In this document: piece by piece, positions 34,096 to 42,984 of the stretch
How positions within the stretch are numbered: the stretch's first letter is position 1
How the letters are laid out: each line of letters starts with the position of its first letter
The notes under the pieces: model-generated
Databases searched by the model: none
The model's input: only the letters and a program-made list of their open reading frames with translations
What the model was told of the DNA's origin: nothing
Assembly (NCBI RefSeq): GCF_030269605.1
Contig: NZ_BSTQ01000001.1
Coordinates: 702,751-766,750, forward strand
DNA length: 64,000 bases
Source of the DNA: Lentzea sp. NBRC 105346
Lineage (GTDB): Bacteria; Actinomycetota; Actinomycetes; Mycobacteriales; Pseudonocardiaceae
Reading direction: 5' to 3'
Position numbers and translations under genes: made by a program

Positions 34096-37000
34096 TCAGC
34101 GCGTCCCAGGCAAGCCGGAGCTGAACTCCCGGAACCACTCCCGCGCCTCCTCCCGGCACACCTCGCTCCACCGCGCGAGACAACCGGCCGCGTGCCGCCG
34201 CACATGCCGCGCCACGGTCTCGTCGCGAGCGATCGCCCTCGCCACCACTGCGGCGGGCTCCTTCTGGTCGCGTCGCAGCTCGACCATCGCCTCCGCACAC
34301 CGCAACCGCGCCACCGCACTCAACGTCTCGTCCCGCGCCATCGCGTTCAACTCCCGCACAGCCTCGGCGGACTCGACCCCACCGATCGTCCGGAGAACCT
34401 GCCTGCGGTGCAACGGATTCGGGGTGTCGAGCAGACCGCGCGACAGTTCGAGCATCTCGCGCCGGCTGCCCGGCACGAGCCGAATCAGACCGTCCGCCGC
34501 CTCATCGCGCGTCGTGAGCGGAAGGCTCGGGTCTTCGGCCATGGCACGCAACAGTTCTGCGGCGTCAGCAGAACCGGCCGCGCCCAGCTCCGTCAGGTCC
34601 CACGCCGCGCGCCACCGCAATGCGGGCCGCACCGCGGGGTCGGCCGCGATCGCCCGCAGCACGGCGGCGCATTTCCGGCGGTCCTCGACGGTGCGCTCGG
34701 TCAGGTTGTTCGCCGCGCGCCGACGCACCTCGGGTGGCATCCGCTCGTCGTCGCGCACCGCGCGCATCCGATCGAGCCCATCGACATTGCGCAGGGCATA
34801 CAACGCGTCCACCCGGTCCCGGCCGGACGTGCGGGCGTCTACCGCGACCGTCCGCAGGAACTCCACCACCAAGGCGGGCGGATCCGGGTCGATCTTCGCG
34901 ATGAACTCGGCGGCACCCTGCCGCTCCCGCATCGCTTTAGTGTCGTCCTCGACCACGTCCAGCGCCATGCGGTGTGCCCGCGTCCACCCGGCCGGGCCCA
35001 GCTTCGGGAGTTCCTTCAACTCCTCGAGGTTGACGAGCGACTCGATCGCCTCCGGGATGAACTTCACGGACTGCTTGGCGAGCTCGACCACCGCGGTCAC
35101 CCGCTCGCCGTGCTTCGTCTCGGGTGCCGCGATGGCGTCGCGGAGAGCGGCTTCGATCTCACTGTCGAGCGGAATCCCGTTCATCGAAGGGGGTTCGGGA
35201 ACCCGCTGTGCGATGCCCACCGAGTGATCCATCAGCAGCGCGCGCTCGAACTCGGCGCGCATCACCGGGGAGAGGCGCTGGCTCAGTCGCTGCACATCGG
35301 ACGGCCAGGTTGCCGGGTGGTGAATCAGCGCGATGATCAGATCGGTGAGCCTTCGTGTTCGACGAAGACTGACGCCGCTCTGTCCCCCGATGCTCGTTTC
35401 ACGATCGGTCGCCCGAGCGAAAGGGTCCTGGCTGATCCGGTCGAGCAGCGCGACCGCGGAGCCGAGCCGCGAACGGTCGAGACCGGCCACCGCGCGTGCG
35501 GCGTAGATCCGATGGCTGACCATCAACCGCTCGTCATCCATGACCGCGGACATGTATTCGACCGCAACGTCCCATGCGGCGTCGTCGACGTCGGCCCACT
35601 GCTCGTGCATGCCGAAGCGGTGCCAGAACGACAGGTGCTCGTCGCCGGCCTGCGAACGGAGTTCGGTGACCGCCTCGGCGCACTCTCCGAGCACGACCAC
35701 CGCCGCCGCCTGGCGCATGGTGCGATGGGTGTCGCGGTCCGACAGCAGGGCGCGCACCCGCGGCAGCACGTCACCGCCTAGAACGCCGAGCTCGCGCACC
35801 GCTCGCGCCCAGGACCGAGTCCAGATCTCCTCGCGCCCGGCCAGGACGACCTCTACGGCGGTGGGCAGGAACCGTCGATCGATCTGGGCCAGTGTGACGG
35901 CCGCATCCCACCGAACGTCGGCGTCAGCCGACTTGTCCTCGACGATCGTGTGCAGCGCGGTGAGGACATCGGGATCTTTGCCGAAACCGAGCCGGTCCAA
36001 GGACTTCACCGCTCGCAACATGCGTCCGGACGGCGTGTGCGGGTCGAGCAGCACCTCCCGCAGGGCTGCGGCCACTTCTCGCCGTGCACCAGGTCCTTCG
36101 ATCGCGGACGTCACGATAAAAGGGAAGATGAAGTCGACGTGCGTGGCGTGGCGCAGTAGGTCGGCGACGCCGGCGGTGGCCGCACGGCCGAACCGCGCAC
36201 CCGCGCCCGACAGGGCCTTGGCCGCGGACCCACGGGAACTCACCGTGCGCGCAGGGTCGTTCAAGATCTTCAACAGCAGTTCCGCCGACTCCCGCCGCCG
36301 GGTGCCGTCAAGCAGCTGGTGCTCGTCGACATCGCTGGACCGCGCCAGCGACAGCAGCGCCGATGCCGCGCGATCCCGGTACACCGTGCTCAGGTTCTGC
36401 AGGGTTCGCCAAGCCCGTACGGCGACATCAGGGGTTGGTTCCCTGGTGGCGATCTCCAGCAGATGGTGCGCGACCTCTGGATGCACTTCCGGACCGGCTT
36501 GAACCAACTGACTGGCCGCGTCAATGCGCGCTTCCACCTCTGCCCTCGGGTCGCGGAGAAGGGTCCGCAGCCGCTCCAAGGCAGGGGTGCGATACGGCTC
36601 ACCGAGCCGGACGAGCCGACCCAGTGCGAAGTTGCCCTCGTAGACGCCGGCGACTGGATCGTCCGCCACCTGCCACAGCACATCAGCGGCTTCGGCGTGG
36701 AAGCGCGGGCCCAGGTCGGCGAGCGACATGGCCGCGAAGTAGAGGTTGTTCGCGGTCGCCCGGCGATCGGCGATGATCGACCGCAGGTGCGCTGCCACCG
36801 CCGCCGTCACCTGAGGACCGAGGGCAGCGAGATGATCCGCGCAGTTCACGCGTTCGAAGTACTGCAGGTCCGGTTCGGCCAGCACCGCGGAGATGATCTC
36901 CGCGGCGAGTTCCCGGTACTGCGGCGCGAGAACGCCGATGGTTCGGGCGGCCCACGCGCGATCGGAGTGGTCGAACCTTCGATCCTCGACCATCGCGCGC

Positions 37001-39228
37001 AGCGCTACCACGGCTTCTTCGAGGTGTGCCGGGCCGAGTGACGCCAAGCCTCGCGCCGCGTCCTCCCGTCCGATGGTGTCTCGCACCGAGGAGCGGAGCA
37101 CTTCGGTGAAGACCTGGGCGGCGAGATCGAAGTACTCGACACCGATCTCCATCAGCCCGGACGCGACCTCGACCCGGCCACGGGCACCCGTGTAGTCGTC
37201 CCCGACGATGGCGATCAGCGCCGCGACCGCCTCTTCGCGTGCTCCATCACCGAAACCGGCCAGCACGACGGCCGCGGTCCGGCACTCCGCCGCGGAGGCG
37301 AGCTCGTCGGCCAGCACGGCGCGCAGGCCGCGTTCGGCGGTCTCACGTTCCGCGGAACCGCTGTGGGACAACGCTTCTGCGGCCGTCAACCGGTGTTCGA
37401 CCGAGATGGCCGGGTCGTCGACGATCTCGCGCAGCAATTCGAGCGCCTCAGCCGAGTGCTCGACGCGCAGCCTGATCGCCAACGCGGTCGCCGCCTCGGC
37501 GCGGGACCGCCAGGGGGCGCTCTCGTTGCGCATCAGGGCGACCAGCCACTCGACGAGGCCTGGGTGGTGCGTAGCGCGGCTCGTCCGCTCCAGGATTCGG
37601 CGGGCCTGCCACTGGGTGGTCATGGCCCAGCCGTGCACGGTCACGAGGAAGTCGTCAACCTCCTGGCGGCCCGCCGGTACGTGCTTTGCGAGCAGCCGCG
37701 CCGCGAGTAGGTGCTGGTCAGCGGTTCCGTCGTGCAGCCAGCGGATGAGGCGGTCGGCCTCGCCGTGGTGCAGACGCGTGTAGTGCAGCAGAACTTGGCG
37801 ATCGTGGCGGCCATGGTCCCATCGGCGTGCGTTGTGCAGGAGGTGGTTGAAGTCCTCGTGGGCGGGGTCGAAGCGGTCCGGCAGTTCCTTCGCCCGCGCG
37901 GTGGCGGCGAGGTGCTCGGCAAAGCTGTGGTGCAGGAATCGGAGGTCGTCGCCGATCCACTTGAGCGGTCCCGCGTTGATGAGGAACTGGGTGAGTGCGT
38001 CGGTCCGGCAGCTGAGGTGCCGCACGACCCAGTCGCGGGCCGCGGCGATCAGCGATTTGTCCGTCTCCAGGCGCACGCGGCCGAGGTGTTCGAGCAACGC
38101 GATCCGGTGTTCGGTGAAGGGTCCGGGCGGCGTCTCACGGGACGACAGGATCTCGAGGTACGACTCGTAGAGCTCGAACTCGTTGTCCGGCAAGGGATGC
38201 TCGTCCTGCCGGTCGAAGATGATCGCGGCGACCGTAGCGAACAGGGGCGCGCAAACCAGTTCGTCGAGGTGGGCTTCGCGGATCTGGTGTAGGAACCGTT
38301 CGGCAACAGTGGCGCCGAACCAGTTCTCGGCGAAGTCGCACAGTGCGGTCTCGTCGAACGGCTGCAGCTCGTAGCGGGCCGCTCCCCCGCGCTGCAGCGG
38401 CCCGAGTGCGGCGCCCTCGATCGGGCGGGTCGTGAGCATGACGCGGTAGAACGGCTCCTTGGCCCACTTGGCAAGTACGCGCACCAACTGGGCGCGGTCG
38501 GCGTTGCTCGCGACCTCGTCCAGGCCGTCGACCAGCAGCAGCCACGGGCAGCCGGCGACCGCGCCACCGAGCAGGTCGTCGAGCCGACCGGCCAGATAGC
38601 CGCCGTACTCGGCGCACGCGCTGTCGGCCAGTGCACTGGCGAACGGGAGGTCGAGGCGGGCCGCGAGTTCTCTGGCCGTCACCCGCAACGGAAGCACCAC
38701 GTCGACAAGTGGTGGCTCTCCCGACGGGGCGGTCCAGTGCGCGGCGATCTCGGCGGCCAGGCGCAGGGTGAGCGTGGACTTGCCGAGGCCCGGACCGCCG
38801 GTGATCAGCAGGTGGCGGTCGCGGTCCAGGGCCTCGCGCAGGGGACGGGACGGCGGGCGCACCGCCACGCGCGCTACCGGCGCCGCCGGTAGTTCGATCA
38901 CCTGGCCGTTGTCGTCGACGACCTGGGCGGGCCAGTGCTGCTGCTCGGGTTGCGGCTCCTCCACGCCGGTGCCCAGGTCCTGGCGCACGTACACGGTGCC
39001 GAGCGACGGCGTTCGCGACTCGGGCAGCTGGTACGGCATGTCCTCGGCGGTCTCCTGCAACGCCGCCAGCAGGTGCAGGATCTCGTCCGGCAGTTCGGGG
39101 CGCTCGGCCCAGCTCGAAGGTGGTGGGCCCACCGGGCGGGCCGGCCGCGGGGAGTTGAGGTGGAGCTCGTGGATCGTGTGGGCCTGGACCACCGGGCCTT
39201 GGACGTTGCCCGTGACCTCGTTCTCCAC
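34096..39228 (-). CDS. Giant NACHT-type STAND NTPase with HEAT-like repeats and N-terminal RHIM-like motif
   Basis: 1710 residues from GTG 39228. This start has AGGAGGG 9 nt upstream, while the ATG at 39258 would place that Shine-Dalgarno inside the gene. The very N-terminus NEVTGNVQGPVVQAHTIHEL resembles RHIM/pseudo-palindromic amyloid motifs of bacterial NLRs. NACHT: Walker A GGPGLGKST near residue 145, Walker B WLLLVDGLDEVAS near 232, VMLTTRP sensor. From ~550 to the end runs a long alpha-helical repeat of HEAT/ARM type (recurring A-x-x-L-x-x-I-x-x-D-P pattern, ~35-40 residues per unit). Likely an immune-type or signalling switch that senses through the repeat and signals by amyloid-like N-terminal contact. 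Monocistronic. Confidence 0.85.
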   Translation of the reverse strand: MENEVTGNVQGPVVQAHTIHELHLNSPRPARPVGPPPSSWAERPELPDEILHLLAALQETAEDMPYQLPESRTPSLGTVYVRQDLGTGVEEPQPEQQHWPAQVVDDNGQVIELPAAPVARVAVRPPSRPLREALDRDRHLLITGGPGLGKSTLTLRLAAEIAAHWTAPSGEPPLVDVVLPLRVTARELAARLDLPFASALADSACAEYGGYLAGRLDDLLGGAVAGCPWLLLVDGLDEVASNADRAQLVRVLAKWAKEPFYRVMLTTRPIEGAALGPLQRGGAARYELQPFDETALCDFAENWFGATVAERFLHQIREAHLDELVCAPLFATVAAIIFDRQDEHPLPDNEFELYESYLEILSSRETPPGPFTEHRIALLEHLGRVRLETDKSLIAAARDWVVRHLSCRTDALTQFLINAGPLKWIGDDLRFLHHSFAEHLAATARAKELPDRFDPAHEDFNHLLHNARRWDHGRHDRQVLLHYTRLHHGEADRLIRWLHDGTADQHLLAARLLAKHVPAGRQEVDDFLVTVHGWAMTTQWQARRILERTSRATHHPGLVEWLVALMRNESAPWRSRAEAATALAIRLRVEHSAEALELLREIVDDPAISVEHRLTAAEALSHSGSAERETAERGLRAVLADELASAAECRTAAVVLAGFGDGAREEAVAALIAIVGDDYTGARGRVEVASGLMEIGVEYFDLAAQVFTEVLRSSVRDTIGREDAARGLASLGPAHLEEAVVALRAMVEDRRFDHSDRAWAARTIGVLAPQYRELAAEIISAVLAEPDLQYFERVNCADHLAALGPQVTAAVAAHLRSIIADRRATANNLYFAAMSLADLGPRFHAEAADVLWQVADDPVAGVYEGNFALGRLVRLGEPYRTPALERLRTLLRDPRAEVEARIDAASQLVQAGPEVHPEVAHHLLEIATREPTPDVAVRAWRTLQNLSTVYRDRAASALLSLARSSDVDEHQLLDGTRRRESAELLLKILNDPARTVSSRGSAAKALSGAGARFGRAATAGVADLLRHATHVDFIFPFIVTSAIEGPGARREVAAALREVLLDPHTPSGRMLRAVKSLDRLGFGKDPDVLTALHTIVEDKSADADVRWDAAVTLAQIDRRFLPTAVEVVLAGREEIWTRSWARAVRELGVLGGDVLPRVRALLSDRDTHRTMRQAAAVVVLGECAEAVTELRSQAGDEHLSFWHRFGMHEQWADVDDAAWDVAVEYMSAVMDDERLMVSHRIYAARAVAGLDRSRLGSAVALLDRISQDPFARATDRETSIGGQSGVSLRRTRRLTDLIIALIHHPATWPSDVQRLSQRLSPVMRAEFERALLMDHSVGIAQRVPEPPSMNGIPLDSEIEAALRDAIAAPETKHGERVTAVVELAKQSVKFIPEAIESLVNLEELKELPKLGPAGWTRAHRMALDVVEDDTKAMRERQGAAEFIAKIDPDPPALVVEFLRTVAVDARTSGRDRVDALYALRNVDGLDRMRAVRDDERMPPEVRRRAANNLTERTVEDRRKCAAVLRAIAADPAVRPALRWRAAWDLTELGAAGSADAAELLRAMAEDPSLPLTTRDEAADGLIRLVPGSRREMLELSRGLLDTPNPLHRRQVLRTIGGVESAEAVRELNAMARDETLSAVARLRCAEAMVELRRDQKEPAAVVARAIARDETVARHVRRHAAGCLARWSEVCREEAREWFREFSSGLPGTR

Positions 39229-39324
39229 CCGCCGGCTCCCTCCTAACGGAGGAAGCATGCTCTCACACGGACCCGAACAACAGGCCGTTCCCGGGACGCT
39301 CCATGCGGAATCCGGAATCCGGCA

Positions 39325-39359
39325 GGGCCTGGCGCCGCCCCCGTCGCGGTGCCAGGCCC
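39325..39359 (-). terminator. Terminator of the acyl-CoA operon
   Basis: 14-bp stem with one mismatch (GGGCCTGGCGCCGC / GCGGTGCCAGGCCC), 7-nt loop, 5 bp past the ThDP enzyme stop and upstream of the NACHT gene. Confidence 0.7.
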
Positions 39360-39364
39360 GTTGA

Positions 39365-40972
39365 TCACCCGCCGGCCAGGTCGCCCACCACGTGAATGAC
39401 GGTCGGCCGATCCGCCGCCAGCGCCTTCTTCAACGCCAGCGCGAACTTCGTCTCGTCGTCGACGGTCACGCCGTGGCAGTCCATGGCCTTCGCCACGCGG
39501 GCGAAGTCGACCTGCGGCAGGTCGACGGCGTGGACGGGTTCGGAGCGGTCGACCATCTCGCGCCGGATCTCGCCGTAGCCGCCGTTGTCAGCTACAACGA
39601 CCGGGAGCGGCAAACGCAACTGTGCGGCGGTGGCGAGTTCCGGCAGCGTGAACATCAGGCCGCCGTCGCCGTGCAGCGCGACCACCTGACGGTCCGGCGC
39701 ACCGAGCTTGGCGCCGATGGCGGCGGGCAGGCCGTAGCCCAGCGTGCCGAGGCCGGCCGGGTAGAGGAACGACGCGGGCGCGTCCAGCGGCAGGTTGGAC
39801 AGGGCGCCGTAGTAGCAGACCATCGCGCTGTCGCCGGAGATGATCGCGTTCGGGCCGAGGGTGTTCTCCATGGTCTCGATCAACGGCAGCCAGGCGGCGC
39901 CCTGCGCGCGGGCGTGCTTGCGGTGCAGCTTGCGCCACCGGTCGGCCCGGCGGACCGCCTCGATCGACGGCTTGCCGAAGCCCAGTCGCTGGTTGAGCGC
40001 CTCGACGGTGGCCTGCGCGTCACCGACCAGGCGGTGGTCCGGCGCCGCGTTCGTGATCATCTGGGCCGGGTCGACGTCGATGCGGATCAGGTCGCCGGGG
40101 AACCTCAGCGGGCCGTTCCACAGGTCGGTCGACGCGAGTTCGGTGCCGATCGCCAGCACGACGTCGCACTCGGCGACGAAGTCCGCAACCGCGCGGTGGT
40201 GCAGGCCGGCGCCGATGGACAGGTCGTGGCGTTCCGGGAACGTGCCCTTGCCGTTCGCCGTCGACACCACCGGCGCACCGAGCCGGTTGGCCAGCGCCAG
40301 GATCTCCTCGGCCGCGCCGCGGGCGCCGCCACCCACGATGAACCCCGGTCTTTGGGCCGCGTTCAGGCGGCCCGCGGCGGCGGCGATGGTGGCGCCGTCC
40401 GCGGCCGGGTGGCCGACGAGCAGGGGTTCGATGTGCTGGACCTTGTCCTGCGCGTCGATCAGGTCGAGCGGGATCTCGAGGTGTGCGGGGCGCGGGCGGC
40501 CGGAGTTCATCGCGGCGAACGCCTGCGCGACCGCCAGCGGGATCTCGGCGACGCTGTGCACGCGGTTGGTGTAGCCGATGACTGCCTCGAGCGCGGCACG
40601 CTGGTCGCGGACCTCGTGCAGCGTGCCGTTGCCGCGGCCGGGGTGCTTCAGCGGCATGCCCGGCGAGATCAGCAGGATCGGCACCGAGTCCGAGTACGCC
40701 TGCGTCACGGCGGTCATCGCGTTGAGCACGGCGGGTCCGGTCGTCGTGAGGCACACGCCGGGTTTGCCGGTCACGCGGGCGTAGCCGTCGGCGGCGAACC
40801 CGGCGCCCTGCTCGTGCCGCGGCGTCACGTGCCGCAGCTCGTGTTCGGCCAGTGCCTTGTAGATGCCGAGGTTGTGGGTGCCGGGAATGCCGAAGACCAC
40901 GTCGACGCCGTGGGCGGAAAGCGCGCGCACCAGCGCGTCGCCTCCGCTGCTGCGAAGAACCGTCATACTCAT
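39365..40972 (-). CDS. ThDP-dependent enzyme, acetolactate-synthase / 2-oxo acid decarboxylase family
   Basis: 535 residues from ATG 40972, which overlaps the upstream stop as ATGA. N-terminal PYR domain with catalytic Glu in TPRHEQGAGFAADGYARVTG. Central domain with VGGGARGAAEEILALANRLG. C-terminal ThDP motif LHGDGGLMFTLPELATAAQL...VVADNGGYG. Related to acetolactate synthase large subunits and 5-guanidino-2-oxopentanoate decarboxylase; no regulatory subunit is nearby, so decarboxylation of a 2-oxo acid is more likely than branched-chain amino acid synthesis. Last gene of a three-gene operon. Confidence 0.8.
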   Translation of the reverse strand: MSMTVLRSSGGDALVRALSAHGVDVVFGIPGTHNLGIYKALAEHELRHVTPRHEQGAGFAADGYARVTGKPGVCLTTTGPAVLNAMTAVTQAYSDSVPILLISPGMPLKHPGRGNGTLHEVRDQRAALEAVIGYTNRVHSVAEIPLAVAQAFAAMNSGRPRPAHLEIPLDLIDAQDKVQHIEPLLVGHPAADGATIAAAAGRLNAAQRPGFIVGGGARGAAEEILALANRLGAPVVSTANGKGTFPERHDLSIGAGLHHRAVADFVAECDVVLAIGTELASTDLWNGPLRFPGDLIRIDVDPAQMITNAAPDHRLVGDAQATVEALNQRLGFGKPSIEAVRRADRWRKLHRKHARAQGAAWLPLIETMENTLGPNAIISGDSAMVCYYGALSNLPLDAPASFLYPAGLGTLGYGLPAAIGAKLGAPDRQVVALHGDGGLMFTLPELATAAQLRLPLPVVVADNGGYGEIRREMVDRSEPVHAVDLPQVDFARVAKAMDCHGVTVDDETKFALALKKALAADRPTVIHVVGDLAGG

Positions 40973-42984
40973 GCCACGCGTCGTCCGCTCGTTTCGTTCG
41001 GAGATTCCCCCGAAGGGATGATCAGTGCGTCGACGGCCAGCGCCCCGTCCGGGCCCACCCGTACCGGGTTGAGCTCGATTTCCGACAGGTCCGGCCGGGC
41101 CGCGAGCACTGCCGAGACCGACGCGACCACCTCTGCCAACGACTGGACATCCACCGGGGTTGCGCCCCGCCAGCCGTCGAACAGCGGCGCACACTTCAGG
41201 CGCCGCAGCAGGTCCAGCGCCTCGGGCACGGACACGGGCGCCAGCTCGACCGCCGTGTCGCGGTAGAGCTCGGTGAACGTCCCGCCCGCGCCGACCAGCA
41301 CGACCGGCCCGAAACCGGGGTCGCGCCGCGCGCCGACGATGATCTCCACGACGTCGCGCCGGGTGTCCATCTCCTCCAGCACGTACCCGCCGGGGCCGAG
41401 GCGGGCCTGCATCTCCTCGAACGCCGGCACCGGGTCGATCAGGCCGAGCGCGACGCCGTTCTGCTCGCTCTTGTGCTCCAGCCAGTCCGCCTTGAGCACA
41501 TAGGGCGGCCGCAGCTCCTCCACCGCCTGCACCAGTTCGTCCACTGTGGACACAGCGCGGGCGTCGGGGAACGGGACGTCCGCGATCAGCGCGCGGGCGT
41601 TGAGGTAGCCCGGCGCGTATGTCGGCGATTCGACGGGCGGCGGCGCGACGGGGATCGCCGGTCTGCCACTCGTGTACCGCGACGCCGCCGCGAGGGCCGC
41701 GATCGCGCGTTCGATGGTGTGCTGCACGGGCACACCCGAGGCTTTCAGCGCGCGGACGGTCGCGGACTCCTCGCGCATGCTGTGCACGACGACCGGTACG
41801 CCGGTTTCGTGCGCTGCAGCACCGATTCGGCGTGCCACCGCGACCTCGGCGGGTTCGAGCGACGGCGTGTCGGCGCCGTAGCTGCCGAAGTAGCCGGACA
41901 GCACCACGGAGTCGACCTCTCCGCTGCGCAGGAGCGCTTCCACCGCGCTCGCGTAGTTCGTGAGGTCCTGCTCCCCCGCGCCGGCCAGGTCGATCGGGTT
42001 GCGGGTGGACGCCTGCAACGGCAGCTGCGCGGTCACCTCGGCCGACAGCACCGGGATCACCAGGCCGTGCGCGGCGGCCAGGTCCGCGGCGATCGCGCCC
42101 TGTCCCCCGCTGTCCGCGACAATCCCCGTGCGCTTGCCCGCGGGCGAGGTCGTGACGGCCAGGAAGCTCGCCAGGTCGACCAGCGCGGTCGGCGTCACGA
42201 CCCGGATCGCGCCCGCGTGCCGGCATGCCGCGTCCACGACGTCCATCGACGAGGTCAGTGCGCCCGTGTGTGACCGGGCCGCCTCCTGCGCGGCACCGCT
42301 CTCACCGACGGTCAGCAGCACGGTCGGTTTGCCGTGCTTGCGCAGGGTCGCGATCGTTTCGAGCAGGCTCGTGCCGTCCGCGAAGCTCTCCAGATAGAGC
42401 CCGACGACCTTGGTCATGTCGTGCGTGACCAGGTCTTCGAGTGCTTCCGCGGCCGTGATGTCGGCCTGGTTGCCGACCGACACGAACCGCGACACGCCCA
42501 GTCCCTGCTGCGCGGCGAGTCCGGCCAGTTCCAGCCCGACCTGGCCGCTCTGCGACACGATGCCGAGCACGCCCGGTTCGAACCGGCCCCACGCCAGGTG
42601 CAGGTCCGTGGCCGCGTCGAACAGGCCGAGGCAGTTCGGGCCGAGGATGCGCGCTCCGGCGGCCCGGATCGCGGCGATCGTCTGCGGCTCCACCCCCGCG
42701 GTGATGCCGATGAACGCCCTGGCGCCCTTGGCGAGCGCTTCCTCGACCACCCCTGGCACGTGCTGCGCCGGGACGGCGAGGACGACCAGTTCGGGTGTCT
42801 CCGGTAGTTCGGCGAGCGTCGGGTACGTCTCGGTGTCGCACACGGGGTTTCCGTTGCGGTTCACCAGGTACACGCGCCGTCTGTCCACACCGGACAGCGC
42901 TCCGCGGGCCAGCCAGTGGCCCCATTTCGCCGGGTCGTCGCTCGCGCCGACGACCGCTACGGAGGCGGGATCGGAGAAGCTCAT
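40969..42984 (-). CDS. ADP-forming acyl-CoA synthetase (acetate-CoA ligase family)
   Basis: 671 residues from ATG 42984, overlapping the dehydrogenase stop as ATGA. CoA-binding domain at 1-130 (VAVVGASDDPAKWGHW, ILGPNCLGLFD). Succinyl-CoA-ligase-like domains follow (LGIVSQSGQVGLELAGLAAQ; phospho-His candidate in SHTGALTSS). C-terminal ATP-grasp (PPYVLKADWLEHKSEQNGVA, VVLVGAGGTFTELYRDTAVE, SEIELNPVRVG). The subunits are fused in CoA-binding to ATP-grasp order, and no GNAT domain is present. Interconverts acyl-CoA + ADP + Pi with acid + CoA + ATP. Confidence 0.9.
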   Translation of the reverse strand: MSFSDPASVAVVGASDDPAKWGHWLARGALSGVDRRRVYLVNRNGNPVCDTETYPTLAELPETPELVVLAVPAQHVPGVVEEALAKGARAFIGITAGVEPQTIAAIRAAGARILGPNCLGLFDAATDLHLAWGRFEPGVLGIVSQSGQVGLELAGLAAQQGLGVSRFVSVGNQADITAAEALEDLVTHDMTKVVGLYLESFADGTSLLETIATLRKHGKPTVLLTVGESGAAQEAARSHTGALTSSMDVVDAACRHAGAIRVVTPTALVDLASFLAVTTSPAGKRTGIVADSGGQGAIAADLAAAHGLVIPVLSAEVTAQLPLQASTRNPIDLAGAGEQDLTNYASAVEALLRSGEVDSVVLSGYFGSYGADTPSLEPAEVAVARRIGAAAHETGVPVVVHSMREESATVRALKASGVPVQHTIERAIAALAAASRYTSGRPAIPVAPPPVESPTYAPGYLNARALIADVPFPDARAVSTVDELVQAVEELRPPYVLKADWLEHKSEQNGVALGLIDPVPAFEEMQARLGPGGYVLEEMDTRRDVVEIIVGARRDPGFGPVVLVGAGGTFTELYRDTAVELAPVSVPEALDLLRRLKCAPLFDGWRGATPVDVQSLAEVVASVSAVLAARPDLSEIELNPVRVGPDGALAVDALIIPSGESPNETSGRRVA

